In this document: in pieces, positions 7,478 through 16,064 of the stretch
How positions within the stretch are numbered: the first letter of the stretch is position 1
Layout: each line of letters opens with the position of its first letter
Origin: Bacteroides intestinalis
GTDB taxonomy: Bacteria > Bacteroidota > Bacteroidia > Bacteroidales > Bacteroidaceae
Direction of reading: 5' to 3'
DNA: 64,000 nt
Assembly (NCBI RefSeq): GCF_003464595.1
Contig: NZ_QRZF01000013.1
Coordinates: 87,407 to 151,406, forward strand
Notes under the pieces: model-generated
Told to the model about the DNA's origin: nothing
Database searches by the model: none
What the model saw: the letters and a program-made list of their open reading frames with translations, nothing else
Made by a program: the position numbers and the translations under genes

Positions 7478-9253
7478 ATGGAACAGAATAGCATCAAAGG
7501 CATCCCCTACGGACTGAGCGACTACGAGAGCCTCACCCGTGACAATTGTTACTACGTGGACAAGACCCACTTCATCCCCCTGATAGAGCAAGAAGCTCGC
7601 TACCTCTTCCTCATCCGCCCCCGCCGCTTCGGCAAGACGTTGCTCATCAACATGCTGGCCGCCTATTATGACATCAACAACGCCGACCACTTCAAGGAGC
7701 TCTTCGGAGAGCGGTGGATATACGAGCACCCAACGGCGCTGAGGGCGAAGTTCATGATACTCCGGTTCAACTTCTCCGCCGTCAACTCCACACCCGGAAG
7801 GCTGGAGGAATCGTTCGAGGAGCATTGCACAGGGCGTCTCGTAGAGTTTGCCGACAAGTACGAACACCTGTTCCAGCCCGGCTTCCGCCAAGAATTGATG
7901 AGCCGAACCACCGCTTCAACACGGCTGGATTACATCAATAGTACCGCCAGCCGCCTCCGCCTGCGCATCTACCTCATCATCGACGAGTACGACAACTTCA
8001 CCAATACCATCCTTTCCACCTTCGGCAAAGACGAGTATCGCAAGGCCACCCACGGCGAAGGCTTCTTCCGATACTTCTTCAACGTGCTCAAGTTCCTCAC
8101 CTCCGGCAACGGCATGGCACTGGAACGTATGTTTATCACCGGTGTAAGCCCCATCACACTGGACGACGTGACGAGCGGTTTCAATATCGGAACCAACATC
8201 ACTACCTCACCGTTGTTCAACGCCCTTGTGGGCTTCACCGAAACGGAACTGCGCACCATGTTGGAGTATTACCGCGACCGGGGCGCACTGACGATGGGCG
8301 TGGAAGAAATGATCGCCGACATGAAGCCCTGGTACGACAACTACCACTTCTCCGAGGAATGCCTGAACGAAAGCATGTACAACTCCGATATGACGCTCTA
8401 CTACATGAACAGTTGTCTGAAACTTGGCAAAAAGCCCAGAGAAATGGTGGACACCAACATCCGCACAGACTACAACAAGTTGCGCCACCTCATCCGGATA
8501 GACCACGAACTGGACGCCAACTTCTCCGTCATCCGCGAAATTGTGGAAAACGGACGGACATCAGGCACCATCAGCAGCGCCTTCTCCGTGGAGAAGATGG
8601 TGGACGAGAATAACTTCAAGTCATTGCTCTACTACTTCGGCCTACTCAGTATCCGGGGCGTGGAGGAAGGAGAAACTGTGCTTGCCATCCCTAACAACAC
8701 CGTGCGCGAGCAGTTCTACAACTACCTGACGGAGGCTTACGCAGATGAAGACATCTTCAGCCTGAACATCTCCACCCTGGGTAAGCTGGCAAAAGAAATG
8801 GCATACCGTGCCGACTGGCAACCCCTCTTCACCTACATCGCCACCGAACTGGAGAAGCAGAGCCGCATCCGCGAATTCATCGACGGTGAAGCGCACGTGA
8901 AGGGGTTTCTTCTTGCCTATCTCAATATGACGAACTTCTACCAGCTGATGCCCGAATATGAACTGGGAAAGGGCTACGCCGACTTCTACTTCCGCCCCAA
9001 TCCGCAGATATCGGATATCCGCTACGCCTATCTGATGGAGGTGAAGTACCTGAAGCGCGACGAGCCCGAAAGCCGCATCGCCACGCTGAAGGAAGAAGCC
9101 CGGACGCAATTGCTGAAGTACGCTTCGGACGAGATTGTCGCACAGACTATCGGCGGAGCGCAACTTAAACTGATTACCATCGTTTTCCGTGGTTGGGAGA
9201 TTGTAGGCATGGAGGAGACGGATAAATTATTCAACGAGAAACGCGACTCTTGA
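7478..9253 (+). CDS. AAA-ATPase-like / PD-(D/E)XK nuclease-family protein
   Basis: 591 residues of the family with an N-terminal AAA-ATPase-like domain (PF09820 type) and a C-terminal PD-(D/E)XK nuclease-like domain (PF08011/DUF1703 type). The P-loop variant RPRRFGKT lies at 47-54, a Walker B YLIIDEYDNF near 164-173, and the nuclease-like signature is D in GYADFYFRP (near 500) plus the E-x-K of LMEVKYLKRDE (near 519). These proteins occur in many near-identical copies in Bacteroides genomes and their role is unsettled (mobile cargo, defence or repair). GC-rich codon use differs from the neighbours. Mirror-image hairpins lie on both sides of the gene. Confidence 0.88.
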   Translation: MEQNSIKGIPYGLSDYESLTRDNCYYVDKTHFIPLIEQEARYLFLIRPRRFGKTLLINMLAAYYDINNADHFKELFGERWIYEHPTALRAKFMILRFNFSAVNSTPGRLEESFEEHCTGRLVEFADKYEHLFQPGFRQELMSRTTASTRLDYINSTASRLRLRIYLIIDEYDNFTNTILSTFGKDEYRKATHGEGFFRYFFNVLKFLTSGNGMALERMFITGVSPITLDDVTSGFNIGTNITTSPLFNALVGFTETELRTMLEYYRDRGALTMGVEEMIADMKPWYDNYHFSEECLNESMYNSDMTLYYMNSCLKLGKKPREMVDTNIRTDYNKLRHLIRIDHELDANFSVIREIVENGRTSGTISSAFSVEKMVDENNFKSLLYYFGLLSIRGVEEGETVLAIPNNTVREQFYNYLTEAYADEDIFSLNISTLGKLAKEMAYRADWQPLFTYIATELEKQSRIREFIDGEAHVKGFLLAYLNMTNFYQLMPEYELGKGYADFYFRPNPQISDIRYAYLMEVKYLKRDEPESRIATLKEEARTQLLKYASDEIVAQTIGGAQLKLITIVFRGWEIVGMEETDKLFNEKRDS

Positions 9254-9287
9254 CGATACTATTCTGTTGCGCCATATTTCAACTTTA

Positions 9288-9329
9288 AAAAGCGCCCCGC
9301 TGCATCATCATCGTGCAGCGGGGCGCTTT
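9288..9329 (+). terminator. Hairpin terminator after AAA-ATPase gene
   Basis: AAAGCGCCCCGCTGCA pairs perfectly with TGCAGCGGGGCGCTTT around a 9-base loop. Its loop and stem are the reverse complement of the hairpin at 7302-7367, with a single change across about 35 bp. Confidence 0.85.
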
Positions 9330-9345
9330 GCATTTACGAGAAACT

Positions 9346-9409
9346 GTATTTGGGGTTATCATATCCGTAATTTATCTACAAAGGAAATGCTACGTTTCCC
9401 CGACCTTTG
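9346..9409 (+). promoter_or_regulatory. AraC operator B and promoter of the 9429 operon
   Basis: Half-sites CTGTATT (GTATT at 9346) and CCGTAAT (GTAAT at 9367) are 21 bp apart. The -7-like box GACCTTTG starts at 9402, 35 bp after the second half-site. The same 21/35 geometry is found at 12530, 27667 and 32096. The start of transcription would be near 9416, which places the ATG at 9429 with a very short leader. Confidence 0.8.
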
Positions 9410-9428
9410 CAGTACAAAAAAGAAATAT

Positions 9429-10625
9429 ATGAAGAATAAATTCAAACTCAATTCAAGTACCCTACTTGTATTCATCCTCACAACCGGTGTATTCGGAATA
9501 ATCAATACCGAAATGGGTGTGATTGGAATTTTGCCCCTGATAGCCGAGAACTTTCAAGTAACTGTTCCGGAAGCGGGTTGGACGGTTAGTATATTTGCAC
9601 TGGTAGTAGCAATATCCGCTCCCATCACCCCTTTACTGTTTTCGGGTATCAACCGGAAAAAGGTGATGATACTGGCACTGGGATTATTTACATTAAGTAA
9701 TATCATCTCCATGATGACCACTAATTTTACGGCATTGCTGATATCCCGTGCACTTCCGGCATTCCTTCATCCGGTATATGTATCTATGGCTTTCACGGTA
9801 GCGGCAGCATCTGTCAGTAAAGAGAAGGCACCAAAGGCGGTAGCAAAAGTATTCATCGGCGTATCAGCAGGTATGGTGCTGGGAGTACCGGTGACAAGCT
9901 ACATTGCAAGCGAAGTTTCATATTCAATGGGCATGTTATTCTTCACCGTTGTAAATGCATTGGTACTGGTTGCAACCATCCTGTTTGTACCTTCCATGCC
10001 GGTCAAAGAGAAACTGTCCTATGGTACACAACTCGGTGTATTAAAAAAGAAAGTAGTCTGGTACTCCATTCTCGCTATCACGCTGATTAACGGAGCCTTA
10101 TTCGGGTTCTTCAGCTATATGTCTGATTACTTGAAGACAATCACCGGGGTTTCATACACCGTAATCAGTACAATGCTACTGATTTATGGACTGGCCAATA
10201 TTATAGGAAATGTAATAGCCGGAAAGCAACTGGCGGTCAATCCGGTACGTAGCATGATAATGATTCCTTTGACATTACTGGCCTTTTATATAGGAGTATT
10301 CGCTTTTGGGGAATGGCTGATGGCAATGGCAGTTATCATTCTGATCCTGGGAATTCTGGCGGGATATGGACAGAACACCATGCAATATATGATAACGCAT
10401 GCCGCTCCCGAAGCACCGGATTTTGCCAACGGACTGTATTTGTTGTCTGCCAATCTCGGTACTACAGTAGGTGCAGCCGTCTGCGGATTGTTTATCACCT
10501 TCTTCAATACGCGTTATTCCGTCATCGGCTCTTTGATATTCCTTGTTTTAAGCATTGTATTCGTCGTATTAAGAATACGTGCCACACAATCCGAAAGACA
10601 AATCAGAATGGAAATGGCTGCATAA
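9429..10625 (+). CDS. MFS efflux transporter (DHA1, AraJ/SotB-like)
   Basis: 398 residues with twelve predicted membrane helices and no soluble domain. Signatures of the drug/sugar efflux branch of the major facilitator superfamily are NTEMGVIGILPLI in helix 1, RALPAFLHPVYVSMA in the middle of the N half and GMVLGVPVTSYI in helix 5. I reject the longer frame from 9267 because the operator and -7 box lie inside it; the ATG at 9429 follows the predicted start of transcription by about 13 nt. It is first in an operon with a flavodoxin-fold reductase and an iron alcohol dehydrogenase, so it may expel a toxic small molecule or sugar-like product; the substrate is unknown. Confidence 0.9.
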   Translation: MKNKFKLNSSTLLVFILTTGVFGIINTEMGVIGILPLIAENFQVTVPEAGWTVSIFALVVAISAPITPLLFSGINRKKVMILALGLFTLSNIISMMTTNFTALLISRALPAFLHPVYVSMAFTVAAASVSKEKAPKAVAKVFIGVSAGMVLGVPVTSYIASEVSYSMGMLFFTVVNALVLVATILFVPSMPVKEKLSYGTQLGVLKKKVVWYSILAITLINGALFGFFSYMSDYLKTITGVSYTVISTMLLIYGLANIIGNVIAGKQLAVNPVRSMIMIPLTLLAFYIGVFAFGEWLMAMAVIILILGILAGYGQNTMQYMITHAAPEAPDFANGLYLLSANLGTTVGAAVCGLFITFFNTRYSVIGSLIFLVLSIVFVVLRIRATQSERQIRMEMAA

Positions 10626-10659
10626 GAAATAAGAAGTGGTTTTAACTTTATAATATAAA

Positions 10660-11208
10660 ATGATTATGACTAAGAAAGTATTGATTTTATCATCCAGCCC
10701 TCGTCGTGGCGGAAACTCCGACACCCTTTGCAACGAATTTATGCGAGGAGCAATTGAAAGTGGTAACGAAGCAGAAAAGGTTTTCCTGCGTGACAAGACA
10801 ATCCATTATTGCACAGGATGCAGCACATGTAGCCTGCACGGAAAACCTTGCCCGCAGAAAGACGATGCGGCAGAAATTATAGAGAAGATGGTGGCAGCCG
10901 ATGTAATAGTTATGGCTACACCCGTTTATTTCTACACGATGAGTGCACAGATGAAAACGTTGATAGACCGTTGCTGTGGGCTCTATACGGAGATGAAGAA
11001 TAAGGAATTTTATTTCATTGTCACCGCTGCCGAAGATGATCGGAAACTGATGGAACGTACCGTGGACACTTTCCAGGGATTTCTGGATTGCCTGGAAAGT
11101 CCAACCATCAAAGGAGTTGTGTATGGAACCGGAGTTTGGCATGTGGGCGAAATAAAAGATAAACCAGCCCTACGGGAAGCTTATGAAATGGGAAAAGAAA
11201 TAGAATAA
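10660..11208 (+). CDS. Flavodoxin-fold NAD(P)H-dependent FMN reductase family
   Basis: 182 residues beginning KKVLILSSSPRRGGNSDTL, the FMN phosphate-binding loop of the NADPH-dependent FMN reductase/iron-sulfur flavoprotein group, followed by a CTGCSTC motif near residue 50 typical of that group and the TPVYFYTMSAQMKTLIDR segment that lines the flavin site. Cytoplasmic. It is the second gene of the 9429-12411 operon (34-bp gap before, 27-bp gap after). Probably reduces quinones, nitro compounds or another electrophile with FMN. ATG at 10660 and at 10666 are both possible starts. Confidence 0.85.
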   Translation: MIMTKKVLILSSSPRRGGNSDTLCNEFMRGAIESGNEAEKVFLRDKTIHYCTGCSTCSLHGKPCPQKDDAAEIIEKMVAADVIVMATPVYFYTMSAQMKTLIDRCCGLYTEMKNKEFYFIVTAAEDDRKLMERTVDTFQGFLDCLESPTIKGVVYGTGVWHVGEIKDKPALREAYEMGKEIE

Positions 11209-11235
11209 TTTATAGGATTTAAAAAAAGAAGAATA

Positions 11236-12411
11236 ATGAGTCATTTTAGAATTTACATTCCTACCCGCACCTTGTTTGGTGCCGGTATGGTGAAGGAACT
11301 TCACAATCAGCAATTGCCCGGAAAGAAAGCAATGATTGTTATTTCAAACGGTCGCTCTACCAAGGATAACGGATATCTGAATACAGTAGAAAGCGAACTC
11401 CAGCAAGCAGGTGTTGAAACTGCCGTATTTGACCAGGTAGAAGCCAATCCGTTAAAATCGACCGTAATGGCGGGAGCCGCTTTTGCCAAGGAAAACAATT
11501 GCGACTTTTTAGTTGCCCTGGGTGGTGGAAGCGTAATGGACGCCTCCAAAGCGATGGCATTCATGGCCACGAATCCCGGCGATGTATGGGATTACATCAG
11601 TGGTGGAACCGGAAAAGGACAAACGATGGTAAACAAGCCCCTACCCCTGGTTTGCATTACCACCACTGCCGGAACAGGTTCCGAAGCAGATCAATGGGGC
11701 GTTATCACCAATGATGAAACCAATGAGAAAATAGGCTTTGGCGGTTATGATGAACTCTTCCCGATACTGTCTATTGTCGATCCGGAGTTGATGAAATCTG
11801 TTCCGCCTAAGTTCACGGCCTATCAGGGATTTGATGCGTTGTTCCACTCTACAGAATGTTATATCTCTAAAACTGCCAGTCTGATGAGCGATATGTACGC
11901 ATTGACCGCTATTGAAAATGTAGCTAAATATCTACCGCGTGCAGTTGCCAACGGAGCTGATATGGAGGCTCGTGAGAGAGTCGCATTCGCCAATAATCTG
12001 TCCGGTGCGGTAATGACCTTTTGTAGCACTACTGCCGAACACTCTTTAGAGCACGCTATGAGCGCTTATCATCAGGAGCTGCCACATGGTGCCGGATTGA
12101 TTATGATCTCCAAAGCATTCTATGAATTCTTTATAGAGAAGCATGCCTGTGATGAACGATTCATCAAAATGGCACAAGCGATGGGTATGCCGGAAGCTGA
12201 CAAACCGGAAGACTTTATCACCATGCTGGTAAAACTACAGGAAGCTTGTGGAGTGGCAAACCTGAAGATGAGTGATTATGGATTTACGCCCGATGAATTT
12301 GATACCCTTGCCACCAATGCCAAGGAAACAATGGGCAAATTATTCCTTGCCAACCCTTACGAATTGAAGCATGAGGATTGCGTGGAGATTTACCGCAAAT
12401 CGTTTCGTTAA
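11236..12411 (+). CDS. Iron-containing alcohol dehydrogenase
   Basis: 391 residues of the group III (Fe-type) alcohol dehydrogenase family. The nucleotide-binding GGGSVMDASK is near residue 96, TTTAGTGSEADQW near 138, and the metal ligands are the Asp of YQGFDALFHSTE, its His, and the His residues in TAEHSLEHAMS and ELPHGAGL. Likely an NAD(P)H-dependent reductase of aldehydes or ketones. It ends the three-gene operon controlled by operator B. An AraC gene, an iron alcohol dehydrogenase and an efflux pump together suggest aldehyde or electrophile detoxification; the substrate is inferred, not seen. Confidence 0.92.
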   Translation: MSHFRIYIPTRTLFGAGMVKELHNQQLPGKKAMIVISNGRSTKDNGYLNTVESELQQAGVETAVFDQVEANPLKSTVMAGAAFAKENNCDFLVALGGGSVMDASKAMAFMATNPGDVWDYISGGTGKGQTMVNKPLPLVCITTTAGTGSEADQWGVITNDETNEKIGFGGYDELFPILSIVDPELMKSVPPKFTAYQGFDALFHSTECYISKTASLMSDMYALTAIENVAKYLPRAVANGADMEARERVAFANNLSGAVMTFCSTTAEHSLEHAMSAYHQELPHGAGLIMISKAFYEFFIEKHACDERFIKMAQAMGMPEADKPEDFITMLVKLQEACGVANLKMSDYGFTPDEFDTLATNAKETMGKLFLANPYELKHEDCVEIYRKSFR

Positions 12412-12432
12412 TTCATAAAACCAGTATTGTAC

Positions 12433-12505
12433 GAGGCTGCATCCGGGTTAATTTCATGTTCTGAACGATAATGAGAAACATGAATTTATCTTCCGATGCA
12501 GCCTC
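12433..12505 (+). terminator. Inverted repeat after alcohol dehydrogenase operon
   Basis: GAGGCTGCATC (12433-12443) pairs with GATGCAGCCTC (12495-12505), followed by TTTTG. A second near-inverted pair (AATTTCATGTT with AACATGAATT) lies inside, so the structure is a long two-step hairpin. It separates the operon from operator C. Confidence 0.65.
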
Positions 12506-12529
12506 TTTTGTACCCGATAAACAGAATCT

Positions 12530-12593
12530 GTAATCCGGGTTATTATGTCCGTAATCCGTCTACAAAGAGTATCCCATTTACGCCGTATTTTTG
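12530..12593 (+). promoter_or_regulatory. AraC operator C and promoter of the DUF3737 operon
   Basis: Half-sites CTGTAAT and CCGTAAT (GTAAT at 12530 and 12551, 21 bp apart) with a perfect -7 box TATTTTTG beginning at 12586, 35 bp beyond the second half-site. The spacer GGGTTATTATGT closely follows operators A and B. Start of transcription expected near 12600. Confidence 0.85.
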
Positions 12594-12650
12594 CAATATA
12601 GAAAAAAGATAATCAATCATTTAATAAACAACAAGCAAAAAACTTGAATA

Positions 12651-13514
12651 ATGGAACTAATTAAAGACACTCATTACGAAGGTGAACGCCCTTTGTTCGC
12701 CACTCACAATCTTCATTTGGAAAACGTAACGATCCATACCGGCGAATCTGCCCTGAAAGAATGTAGTAATATCGAAGCTATAAATTGCCGTTTCGAAGGA
12801 AAATATCCTTTCTGGCATAACGATGGCTTCGTTGTGAAAAACTGCCTGTTTACGGAAGGAGCACGTGCCGCCCTCTGGTATTCCAATAATCTGCAAATGA
12901 CAGACACTTTGGTAGAAGCACCGAAGATGTTCCGTGAAATGGATGGTATCCGGCTGGAAAACGTACAACTGCCCTATGCACTGGAAACCCTCTGGTTTTG
13001 CCGGAATGTAGAGTTGAAGAATGTAAAAGTAGACAAAGGTGATTACCTGTTTGTACACGGTGAAAATATCAGGATTGATGACTTTGAGATGAATGGTAAC
13101 TACTCTTTCCAATACTGCAAAAACGTAGAAATCCGTAATGCGGTAATCAATTCAAAGGATGCTTTCTGGAATACGGAAAACGTGACGGTTTATGACTCTG
13201 TATTGAATGGGGAATATTTAGGCTGGCATTCCAGAAATCTGCGTTTGGTGAACTGCAAGATTTCAGGTACACAGCCGCTTTGCTATGCCCACGATCTGAT
13301 TATGGAGAACTGCACGATGACAGAAGATGCAGACCTCGCTTTTGAATATAGCAGTGTACAGGCCACTATCCATAGTCCGGTTCACAGTGTAAAAAATCCA
13401 CGTACAGGAAGTATCACTGCCGAAAGTTTCGGAGCTATAATCCTGGATGAGAATATAAAAGCACCGGGCAACTGTGAATTGAAATTATGGGACGACCAAA
13501 CCTGTTTTGACTGA
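12651..13514 (+). CDS. DUF3737-family protein (beta-helix-like)
   Basis: 287 residues that match DUF3737: repeated short strands such as LHLENVTIHTG, IEAINCRFEG, FVVKNCLFTEG and VELKNVKVDKG, with stacked Asn/Cys ladder positions typical of right-handed parallel beta-helices. No signal peptide, so cytoplasmic. No catalytic residues are assigned for the family, and its function is unknown. It starts the two-gene operon behind operator C with a MalY/PatB-type enzyme 6 bp downstream; this pairing is common in gut anaerobes as far as I recall. Shared control with the oxidoreductase operon suggests a role in the same response. Confidence 0.85.
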   Translation: MELIKDTHYEGERPLFATHNLHLENVTIHTGESALKECSNIEAINCRFEGKYPFWHNDGFVVKNCLFTEGARAALWYSNNLQMTDTLVEAPKMFREMDGIRLENVQLPYALETLWFCRNVELKNVKVDKGDYLFVHGENIRIDDFEMNGNYSFQYCKNVEIRNAVINSKDAFWNTENVTVYDSVLNGEYLGWHSRNLRLVNCKISGTQPLCYAHDLIMENCTMTEDADLAFEYSSVQATIHSPVHSVKNPRTGSITAESFGAIILDENIKAPGNCELKLWDDQTCFD

Positions 13515-13520
13515 TTAGGT

Positions 13521-14678
13521 ATGAAATACAATTTTGATGAAATCATTCCACGCCGGGGTACGAACTCTTATAAATGGGATTCTGCCAATGATGCCGACAT
13601 ATTGCCAATGTGGGTAGCCGATATGGATTTCCGTACAGCCCCAGCCGTGACAGAAGCGCTGAAAAAGCGGGTAGAACATGGTATCTTCGGTTATGTCCGC
13701 GTGCCTGACAGCTATTATCATGCGGTAATCCACTGGTTCGGCAGACGTCATAATTGGAAAATAGAGAGAGAATGGATAATCTATACAACCGGAGTAGTAC
13801 CGGCTTTATCAGCAATCATAAAAGCCCTGACGAATCCTGGTGATAGAGTTCTGGTGCAGACTCCGGTGTATAATTGCTTCTTTTCTTCCATCCGTAATAA
13901 TGATTGCGAGATGATTTCCAATCCATTGATCTATGATGATAACACCTATCGGATTGATTTTGACGATCTGGAGAAGAAAGCGGCAGACCCGAAAATAAAA
14001 TTACTGTTATTGTGTAATCCGCATAATCCGGCCGGAAGAGTCTGGAGCAAACAGGAATTAATACGTATTGGTGAGATTTGCCTTCGAAATAATGTATGGG
14101 TGGTATCAGATGAAATACATTGTGAACTGGTCTTTCCGGGACATACTTATACACCTTTTGCATCTCTTTCAGAAGAGTTCCGGATGCACTCCGTCACTTG
14201 CACATCACCCAGCAAAGCTTTTAACCTGGCCGGACTTCAGATTGCAAACATCATTTCCGCTGATGCAGATATACGCAGAAAAATAGATAAAGCCATTAAT
14301 ATCAATGAGGTTTGTGATGTGAACCCATTCGGTGTGGAGGCATTGATAGCCGCCTATAATGAAGGGGAAGAATGGCTGGAAGAACTAAAAAGTTATCTGT
14401 TTGCCAATTATCAGTATCTGAGAAACTATTTCAATGAACATCTACCGGATTTCCCCGTACTTAAATTAGAAGGTACTTATCTGGTATGGGTAGACTGTTC
14501 GGTGTTGAAGAAGTCATCAGAAGAAATCGTGACGGCTCTACTGGAAAAAGAAAAGGTCTGGGTCAATGAAGGCAGTATGTACGGGGAAGACGGAGACAAT
14601 TTTATCCGTATCAATATTGCCTGTCCACGGCAACAGTTGGCTAAAGGTTTGGAGAGGCTGAAACATGCCTTCGGATAA
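13521..14678 (+). CDS. MalY/PatB-type PLP-dependent enzyme (cystathionine beta-lyase-like)
   Basis: 385 residues of the class I/II aminotransferase fold. PMWVADMDF near residue 30, FGYVRVP near 56, [10 protein letters not shown] near 171, [10 protein letters not shown] near 196 and the PLP-lysine motif [11 protein letters not shown] near 230 are all diagnostic of the MalY/PatB C-S lyase group. It would cleave cystathionine or related C-S conjugates to pyruvate, ammonia and a thiol. Only 6 bp separate it from the DUF3737 gene. In an electrophile response such a lyase could process cysteine conjugates; that link is inference. Confidence 0.9.
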   Translation: MKYNFDEIIPRRGTNSYKWDSANDADILPMWVADMDFRTAPAVTEALKKRVEHGIFGYVRVPDSYYHAVIHWFGRRHNWKIEREWIIYTTGVVPALSAIIKALTNPGDRVLVQTPVYNCFFSSIRNNDCEMISNPLIYDDNTYRIDFDDLEKKAADPKIKLLLLCNPHNPAGRVWSKQELIRIGEICLRNNVWVVSDEIHCELVFPGHTYTPFASLSEEFRMHSVTCTSPSKAFNLAGLQIANIISADADIRRKIDKAININEVCDVNPFGVEALIAAYNEGEEWLEELKSYLFANYQYLRNYFNEHLPDFPVLKLEGTYLVWVDCSVLKKSSEEIVTALLEKEKVWVNEGSMYGEDGDNFIRINIACPRQQLAKGLERLKHAFG

Positions 14679-14915
14679 CTTTCTTAACATCTCCTATAAC
14701 TATATAAAAATGGACCTTCATAAAACCATATCATCATAAGCGTTTCCGTTTTTCCGGATAATTATAAAATAAATAGTCTTCATCTCAATCGTCCCAAGCT
14801 TTCATATATCCATCATCCCAACTATTTATTCAGTGCAAATTTATTCGGATTAAAACGGGAACGTTTTCTTTTATATTAGTAACTTCGCAAAAACATACTA
14901 AGAATTTGAAATATC

Positions 14916-16064
14916 ATGGAATACAGAATATTAGGAAATACAGGCCTATCAGTTAGTGTCATCGCACTGGGCTGTGAAGGTTTCGTGGGAAAAACGGAAG
15001 AACAGGTACATTCGGAAATGGATTTCGCCATCAGTAAAGGAATCAACTTTATCGATATGTATGCCTCAAACCCCGATCTGCGCAGTAATATCGGCAAGGC
15101 ATTGACCGGACGTCGGCAACAGTTTATCATTCAGGGACATCTATGTACTACCTGGGAAAACAATCAGTACCTGCGTACCCGTGATGTAGAAAAAACAATC
15201 GCTTCTTTTGAAGACCAGTTGACACGTCTTCATACGGATTACCTTGATATTGGTATGATTCACTATGTAGATAGCGAAGAAGATTTCCATGAAGTATTCA
15301 ATGGTCCTATCATTCGGTTGGCCCTGCGTCTGAAAGAAGAAGGTAAAATTCGCCATATCGGACTAAGCAGCCACAACCCTACTGTGGCAAGGTTGGCTGT
15401 AGAAAGTGGATTGATTGAAGTACTGATGTTCTCCATCAATCCCTGTTACGATTTGCAACCACCCAGCGAAAATGTAGATGATTTATGGGCTGACGAAAGT
15501 TATGCCCATTCCCTTGAAAATATAGATCCGGAACGTGAAAAGCTTTATGAACTCTGTGAGCAGAAAGGTATAGGTCTGGATGTAATGAAAGCCTATGGCG
15601 GCGGAGACTTACTGAGTGAAACGAACTCTCCCTTTGGCAAAGCGATGACACCGGTGCAGTGTATTGAGTATGCGCTAACCCGTCCGGCTGTTGCTTCCGT
15701 AATGGTCGGTTGCAAAAGTTGCGATGAAATGCAAGCTGCCATCAACTGGTGCAATGCTACTAAAGAAGAAAAAGATTACACCCCAATTATGGCAGGTATG
15801 GAAAAGTTTAGCTGGCAGGGACATTGTATGTATTGCGGACATTGCGCCCCTTGCTCAGTAGGAATTGATATAGCGAGTGTAAACAAATACTATAACCTAA
15901 CCATTGCCCAGAATGAAATACCCGAGACAGTACGCGAACACTACAAGACGCTCTCGCATCATGCCTCGGAATGCATTCAGTGCGGACAATGTGAAACGAA
16001 CTGTCCCTTTGGAGTAGCCATCATCGAACAGATGGAAAAGGCTGCGGAAAAGTTCGGATATTAG
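14916..16064 (+). CDS. Aldo/keto reductase with C-terminal 4Fe-4S domain
   Basis: 382 residues: an aldo/keto reductase (beta/alpha)8 barrel (about 1-280) and a ferredoxin-like tail with CMYCGHCAPC near 303 and CIQCGQCETNCPFG near 352, giving two possible 4Fe-4S clusters (COG1453 type). DIGMIHYVDS holds the usual His, but the strand that normally supplies the catalytic Lys reads FIIQGHL, and the Asp-Tyr motif is FIDMYAS rather than DTAxxY. The redox chemistry may therefore differ from classical members. No CTGTAAT operator was found in the 237-bp upstream gap, which is otherwise AT-rich. The stop overlaps the convergent transporter by 4 bp. Confidence 0.85.
   Translation: MEYRILGNTGLSVSVIALGCEGFVGKTEEQVHSEMDFAISKGINFIDMYASNPDLRSNIGKALTGRRQQFIIQGHLCTTWENNQYLRTRDVEKTIASFEDQLTRLHTDYLDIGMIHYVDSEEDFHEVFNGPIIRLALRLKEEGKIRHIGLSSHNPTVARLAVESGLIEVLMFSINPCYDLQPPSENVDDLWADESYAHSLENIDPEREKLYELCEQKGIGLDVMKAYGGGDLLSETNSPFGKAMTPVQCIEYALTRPAVASVMVGCKSCDEMQAAINWCNATKEEKDYTPIMAGMEKFSWQGHCMYCGHCAPCSVGIDIASVNKYYNLTIAQNEIPETVREHYKTLSHHASECIQCGQCETNCPFGVAIIEQMEKAAEKFGY

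Noticed and set aside
9267..9428. Longer start of the MFS transporter
   Set aside because: It would cover the terminator at 9288-9329 and operator B with its -7 box; translation starts at 9429 fits.
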